29,089 nucleotides of DNA from CAYMWF01 sp964394085 [NCBI: uncultured Gemmatimonadota bacterium]. Its GTDB lineage: Bacteria > GCA-2686955 > CAYMWF01. The stretch spans positions 39,886-68,974 of the forward strand of contig CAYMWF010000028.1 of NCBI GenBank assembly GCA_964394085.1, read 5' to 3'. This document shows positions 25,901 through 29,089 of this stretch, piece by piece. Both the position numbers and the translations under genes were made by a program. The notes below the pieces were generated by a model that saw only the letters and a program-made list of their open reading frames with translations, searched no databases and was not told the DNA's origin. How positions within the stretch are numbered: the first letter of the stretch is position 1; each line of letters opens with the position of its first letter.

Positions 25901-26629
25901 TTCATATGTAGCAGTGGTGATTATCAGGTAATCATATTCATCCTGGTCCAGGACGGGGGAGATTCCCGACGCATCGGAAACCGGCAGACCCGCGTACACC
26001 TCCAGCATTTCAGGATTGTCGACGGCGCCCGCAACGCTTCGGGCCGTGCGATCGTCGGTGCGGAGCATGGTCATGGTCGCGTCCATGGCTTCGACCGAAG
26101 GCTGGGTAAAGATCTCTACGGTCATCCTTTCGTAATAGGCAAGCTTCCCCGAAGCGGGAGAGTACTTTACCGGGAAGAGGTTGAGCACAGCCAGCCGATG
26201 ACCCCGGAGCATCTCCGACTTGAGAGTCAGCACATCTTCCGCAGGTATAGGCTCCTCGGAGGTGTAAACGGCCTCGTCCTTGAAAGGAGGCAGCGCCAGT
26301 TCTTCCATCAGGCTGAGCGGGACCTGTTCGGTCATTGGAAGAATGTCGTATGCGCCATCCAGCTCCTTGATCTCACCTTTGCTCACCCGCACTTCCCGGA
26401 TGACCTCGCCGGGCGGCAGAAGAAGCATCGAGCCTTTCATGGGCAGGGAAGGCGAGCCCACCTCGCCGGATGAGACGCAGCCGGGGAGTTTGGCTACGTC
26501 GTAACCGTGAGCCCTGCCGATCACGGGTGCTTCGAATTCATAATCCACAACTATGGCCGGACCGGCGAACAGCGCCCGGCTCAGCAACAGGATCGAGAAA
26601 AATACCAGCAGTCGATATCGATGTCTCAT
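22922..26629 (-). CDS. Secreted gingipain-type (C25) cysteine protease with Ig-like, jelly-roll and shared C-terminal domains
   Basis: ATG 26629 is supported by GGAGG eight bases upstream and a signal peptide starting right there (about 1-22); an in-frame ATG at 26695 has neither. The product is 1235 residues. A C25-type propeptide (about 25-215) precedes the catalytic domain (about 226-640). Candidate catalytic residues are H471 in HHLGHA and C505 in TQGCYC; their 34-residue spacing is close to the gingipain His/Cys pair. Ig-like domains follow (about 640-940), then a jelly-roll module like that of immune inhibitor A proteases (about 945-1120; SGEGDWTHY, GWYIDDV). The last domain (1122-1235) matches the ends of the two long beta-helix proteins. 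It would act as an extracellular protease. Its own promoter diverges from the aminotransferase gene. Confidence 0.9.
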   Translation of the reverse strand: MRHRYRLLVFFSILLLSRALFAGPAIVVDYEFEAPVIGRAHGYDVAKLPGCVSSGEVGSPSLPMKGSMLLLPPGEVIREVRVSKGEIKELDGAYDILPMTEQVPLSLMEELALPPFKDEAVYTSEEPIPAEDVLTLKSEMLRGHRLAVLNLFPVKYSPASGKLAYYERMTVEIFTQPSVEAMDATMTMLRTDDRTARSVAGAVDNPEMLEVYAGLPVSDASGISPVLDQDEYDYLIITTATYESDFQVLADFKNSRGVKAAVVLKSDILASYTGVDDQDEIRKFLKDAYTGYGTSYVLFGGDDELLPHRGLYADVQGSYPDDDIAGDLYFAGLDRNGSGSGPDWNVDNDSRWGEPSEADLAPELFIGRAAIDSHNEAQNFIQKQIMYQSAPVVADILDALLLGEDLGWLVWGGEYMEELRLGSSNWGYTTAGFEPGIFTVDHLYDMEGYWSTTTLINKLNNGVNMVHHLGHATNDYDMKLYNSDIGSFTNDGINESFFIHYTQGCYCNSWDNRTTGGGYTGDAFSEVYTVDNNAAVCFIGNSRYGWGNLYNTDGSSQYYDRQFVDGIFGEDLFHIGETEADSRIDNIPFINLGANRFCHYELGLLGDPELDMWTDIPVDPDVSHPATVPIGLSDFTVTVTDGGMPIEGALVAATQDGGLFERGYTNAAGSVTLSLLVESADIITVSVTAHNYYHYTGPVQPISEGAYISYYDHLVDDDATGESYGDGDGIAGCGETLELPVELRNWGADDAYGVTAVMTIDDAYATLTDGSETFGDIAAGASVWSADDFGIEIDRECHDGHAVSCNLHITDTSDESWESGFNLLIAAPALTIGDYEIFDPVPGGNGNGVFEPGEVGTLTFTLDNDGSASATGIGAELLESDPYVTLTQTSATFPDIAPGGSAENTPVFEVEIDGSCPSPHTAALTLQLTGDWFDETLIFDLLIMDAGFIDDMESGEGDWTHYAVTGGYVDEWHMSTQRAYSASHSWKCGSTGSGDYANYADGGLVTPEIVLPANAVLTFWHWIDAELDSGIYAWDGAIVEISTNGGASWTQITPDGGYPYRITDNPASPFEPNTPCFSGSYTWQQETFQLGAYSGAVNIRFRFGTDGYVTEEGWYIDDVMVMGAGAVSITLTPDTTVIAKGETMGITFDIHNGSGESKTFDVWTEVTMPGGDPYSGNPHLGPVSVTLASGGTITSYQTFVIPMAAPTGVYGYEGLLGDYPGTVWDTDSFDLEITD

Positions 26630-26671
26630 CACATTCCTCCAGTCGGAAAATAGGCCCTTGAAGACTTTGAA

Positions 26672-26699
26672 ATTGTAACCCCGTAATGCAAACACTCAA
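26672..26699 (-). promoter_or_regulatory. Promoter of the C25 protease gene
   Basis: On the minus strand, TTGAGT (26699-26694) is followed by 16 bases and TACAAT (26677-26672). The -10 box matches five of six and the -35 box four of six. The leader is about 36 bases. Confidence 0.5.
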
Positions 26700-26781
26700 A
26701 TTCCAAACCTCAAAAGGCTGCAGAAAACGGAAAAATAAATCTGCCCCTTTAAGCCGTCGGCCTCCATGTCGAAGAAACATC

Positions 26782-26821
26782 TGGAGAAACGATACCTCCG
26801 GAGTTATATTTGACCGGTCAA
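26782..26821 (+). promoter_or_regulatory. Promoter with overlapping TTGACCGGTCAA palindrome, aminotransferase unit
   Basis: TGGAGA (26782-26787), 17 bases, TATATT (26805-26810). A perfect 12-base palindrome (26810-26821) covers the expected start site, a classic operator position. The leader to ATG 26840 would be only about 23 bases and consists mostly of the ribosome site. Confidence 0.45.
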
Positions 26822-26839
26822 GCAGGAAAGGAGCGGTGC

Positions 26840-28240
26840 ATGACATATCCCCTGGAGGAGTTGCGGAGGGAAGTCGTTGGAATCAACAGGAAGGTTCCCC
26901 TTCTGGACGGCAGCGAATCGGTTTACGTCAATTTCGATAACGCGGCCTCGACGCCGGTGGCGGGAGCGGTTGCGAAAACGCTCGAAAAATTCAACCCGTG
27001 GTATTCGAGTATCCATCGGGGAACGGGTTTCAAATCGTGGCTTTCCACCGCAGCATACGACAGGTCCCACGAGATCGTCGGTGCGTTCGTTGGCGCCGAT
27101 CCTGAAAAAGATACTGTTATTTATACCGCCAACACCACCGATTCGATAAACAAGCTCGCCCGTACCCTCGATTTTTCAGGAGAGAGAGATACCGTGCTCG
27201 TTTCGACGATGGAGCACCACTCCAACGATCTCCCGTGGCGCACTGTGGCCAGGACGGTCCATGTTCCCCTCACTTCGGACGGCACCCTCGATCTCGATTT
27301 CATCTTCGATTTCCTCTCACGCGAGGGGGACCGGGTCGCCCTGGTGGCGGTGACCGGGGCTTCCAATATTACCGGTTTCATCAATCCGGTTCACGATATC
27401 GCCCGTGAAGCGCATAACCACGGAGCCCGCATAGCGGTCGACGCCGCGCAACTGATTCCTCACCGCCGGGTCGACATGCGGCCGTGGGACGACCCGTGTC
27501 ATCTCGATTTCGTGAGTTTTTCGGCGCACAAGATATATGCTCCTTTTGGTACCGGGGTTCTTATCGGTCCAAAAGATGCGTTTACAGCCCGGGATCCGGT
27601 GATTGTCGGCGGCGGAACGGTCGACTGCGTCTGCGAGGAACGGGTCATCTGGGCGCGGCTGCCCGACAGGGAAGAAGCGGGAAGCCCGAACGTAATCGGC
27701 GCCGTGGCCCTGGCCGCCGCCGTAGAATTCATCGAGAGAGTGGGTTACGACGCCCTTGCCGCGCATGAGGCGGCCCTCACCCGCTCGCTTCTCGAAGAGC
27801 TTTCGACATACGACAGCATTGTCGTGTTCGGTTCAGCCGATCCCGATGCCGCGGACGACAGGCTGGGCGTAGTGCCCTTCAACTTCCGCCACACGCCCCA
27901 CGGGCTGGCGGCCGCGATAATGAGCTGCGAGGCCGGGATAGGGGTCAGAAACGGCTGCTTCTGCGCTCATCCGTACATGAAAGCCCTGATGGGGCTGGAC
28001 GATTCTGTAGAGGATGAAATGGTGGAATACCTCAACATGGACGACAGGTCGCAGCTTCCAGGCATGATCCGGTGCAGTTTCGGGTTCTACAACACCCGCG
28101 AAGAACTCGACAGGCTGTTCGAAATCATCCGCAAGATTGACAGGAAGGAATATCGCGGCAAATACAGACTTTCCAGGTCTACGGGTTTCTTTTTCGCAGA
28201 AGGATACAGGCCGAACCTGGACAGGTATTTTGCATTCTGA
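26840..28240 (+). CDS. Class V aminotransferase, cysteine desulfurase (SufS-like) fold
   Basis: This 466-residue PLP enzyme starts at ATG 26840, with AGGAG nine bases upstream. It has FDNAASTP near the N-terminus, MEHHSN in the cofactor pocket, D201 (VDAAQ) to hold the pyridine nitrogen, and K231 in SFSAHKIYAPFG as Schiff-base lysine. C375 in NGCFCAHP aligns with the catalytic cysteine of SufS-type desulfurases (RTGHHCAQP). So sulfur mobilisation from cysteine is plausible, although no suf or isc genes are near. It has a tail of about 35 residues (after RKIDRKEYRGKY) beyond the usual end. It is transcribed with the HAD gene 30 bases downstream. The substrate is not certain, because many class V homologues act on other amino acids. 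Confidence 0.88.
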   Translation: MTYPLEELRREVVGINRKVPLLDGSESVYVNFDNAASTPVAGAVAKTLEKFNPWYSSIHRGTGFKSWLSTAAYDRSHEIVGAFVGADPEKDTVIYTANTTDSINKLARTLDFSGERDTVLVSTMEHHSNDLPWRTVARTVHVPLTSDGTLDLDFIFDFLSREGDRVALVAVTGASNITGFINPVHDIAREAHNHGARIAVDAAQLIPHRRVDMRPWDDPCHLDFVSFSAHKIYAPFGTGVLIGPKDAFTARDPVIVGGGTVDCVCEERVIWARLPDREEAGSPNVIGAVALAAAVEFIERVGYDALAAHEAALTRSLLEELSTYDSIVVFGSADPDAADDRLGVVPFNFRHTPHGLAAAIMSCEAGIGVRNGCFCAHPYMKALMGLDDSVEDEMVEYLNMDDRSQLPGMIRCSFGFYNTREELDRLFEIIRKIDRKEYRGKYRLSRSTGFFFAEGYRPNLDRYFAF

Positions 28241-28270
28241 TAAAAGGCACTTTTAGAGAGAACTGCGCTG

Positions 28271-29044
28271 ATGAAGCTTTATGTGGGTGTGGATCTGCAC
28301 GGAACACTGCTGACGGACAGGGAAATCCTCGAACCGGGCAGCGTTCAGAGCATCGAGACTGCTCTGAAGAATCTTTCCGGTCGCGGCATCCGTGCAGTCG
28401 TATGCACCGGTAACGATCTGCCATTTCTTTACCGCAAGATCGGTTTGCTTCTCCCTCATTTCAGCGGGGCCGTCCTTGAAACCGGGGCTGTAACGAGCCC
28501 GGATCTCCGCATCGAGCAGCTCCTCGTGGGTAAAGCTACGGTGCTGGCCGTGAAAGCCCTCGAAAGATACTTGAAAAACTGCGGGCTCCCCGGGGTCTAC
28601 AAATTCGCCCGTCGTCTGGGAACCATCAGTATATTCACGAGACTCGGTGTGGCTCCGTTTTCTCTCAGCCAGGAAGTGCTCGCACGGATTGCGGACCATC
28701 CGGCGGCTTCTTCTGTCCGCGTCACATATTCGAGCGTGGCCGTGGATATCGTTCCCGAGGGGTTCAACAAGTGGACGGGTATGAAACACTTCGCCGGGGC
28801 GGAGCCGGTTGTGGCGATTGCCGACTCCATGAACGACCTCGAATTCCTCCTGGAGGCGGATTATGCATTCGTGCCTTCCAATGTTGAATCTCGGCTGCTG
28901 GATACATTGAAGGATGCAGGAAAAAATATCGATGACATAGAAAAAGACTTTACATCCCTGGAACGGGGTGTGGTATATAGATCGTCGAAACGTGCGACAT
29001 ACGCCGTTTCAGACATCCTGTCGAAAATATCTGAAATAGCCTGA
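28271..29044 (+). CDS. HAD-superfamily hydrolase with DxH in place of DxD
   Basis: This 257-residue protein of the Cof / sucrose-phosphatase-like type has motif I VDLHGT with nucleophile D8, motif II in VCTGND, motif III lysine in FNKWTG and motif IV ADSMND. The cap sits between motifs II and III. In phosphatases of this class the residue two after the nucleophile is Asp and acts as general acid/base. Here it is H10 (codon CAC), which would lower or change activity. Sugar-phosphate phosphatase would be the default family call. It starts 30 bases after the aminotransferase, so an operon is likely. The ribosome site is weak (AGAGAGAA). The 45 bases after the stop hold nothing I can identify. 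Confidence 0.85.
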   Translation: MKLYVGVDLHGTLLTDREILEPGSVQSIETALKNLSGRGIRAVVCTGNDLPFLYRKIGLLLPHFSGAVLETGAVTSPDLRIEQLLVGKATVLAVKALERYLKNCGLPGVYKFARRLGTISIFTRLGVAPFSLSQEVLARIADHPAASSVRVTYSSVAVDIVPEGFNKWTGMKHFAGAEPVVAIADSMNDLEFLLEADYAFVPSNVESRLLDTLKDAGKNIDDIEKDFTSLERGVVYRSSKRATYAVSDILSKISEIA

Positions 29045-29089
29045 TTATCGTGAACACAAGCGTACACGCGACCGGATGCGCTTTTAATC

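Overview
The window looks like chromosome from a fairly GC-rich Gram-negative bacterium, probably an uncultured FCB-group lineage (Krumholzibacteria, Eisenbacteria or Latescibacteria type). This is inferred from gene content: large secreted beta-helix proteins with BACON-like Ig modules, a gingipain-type C25 protease and a Gld-type ABC cassette. I see no rRNA, tRNA, CRISPR array, phage or insertion-sequence transposase.

Layout. 1-1475 (-): a radical SAM protein cut by the window edge. 1629-4679 (+): two same-frame ORFs separated by a single TGA. They read as one duplicated membrane protein that ends in an SGNH hydrolase. 4733-9281 (-): a tight four-gene operon of ABC ATPase, ABC-2 permease, GldG-like protein and DUF4340 protein. 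9516-11051 (-): a histidine ammonia-lyase homologue with a Thr-Ser-Gly instead of Ala-Ser-Gly MIO triad. 12050-20664 (+): three secreted right-handed beta-helix proteins. The first two are long tandem paralogues duplicated together with their promoters. 21365-22732 (+): a circularly permuted ATP-grasp protein, preceded by a possible 53-codon leader ORF. 22922-26629 (-): a secreted C25 protease. 26840-29044 (+): a class V aminotransferase (cysteine desulfurase fold) followed by a HAD hydrolase.

The intergenic DNA is unusually structured. A REP-like hairpin element (called R here) lies beside each beta-helix transcription unit in inverted orientation. A conserved pair of CACGTG-centred motifs lies between R and the start of three units, with a related single site in the lyase promoter. 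A 28-bp perfect inverted repeat flanks the first beta-helix gene. The two long beta-helix proteins and the C25 protease share a C-terminal domain of about 110 residues, which suggests a common surface-targeting route.

The most interesting signals are the shared C-terminal domain, the repeat and palindrome architecture around the surface-protein genes, and the TGA inside a predicted transmembrane helix of the duplicated SGNH protein. Everything here is from reading the sequence only; no search or alignment tool was run.
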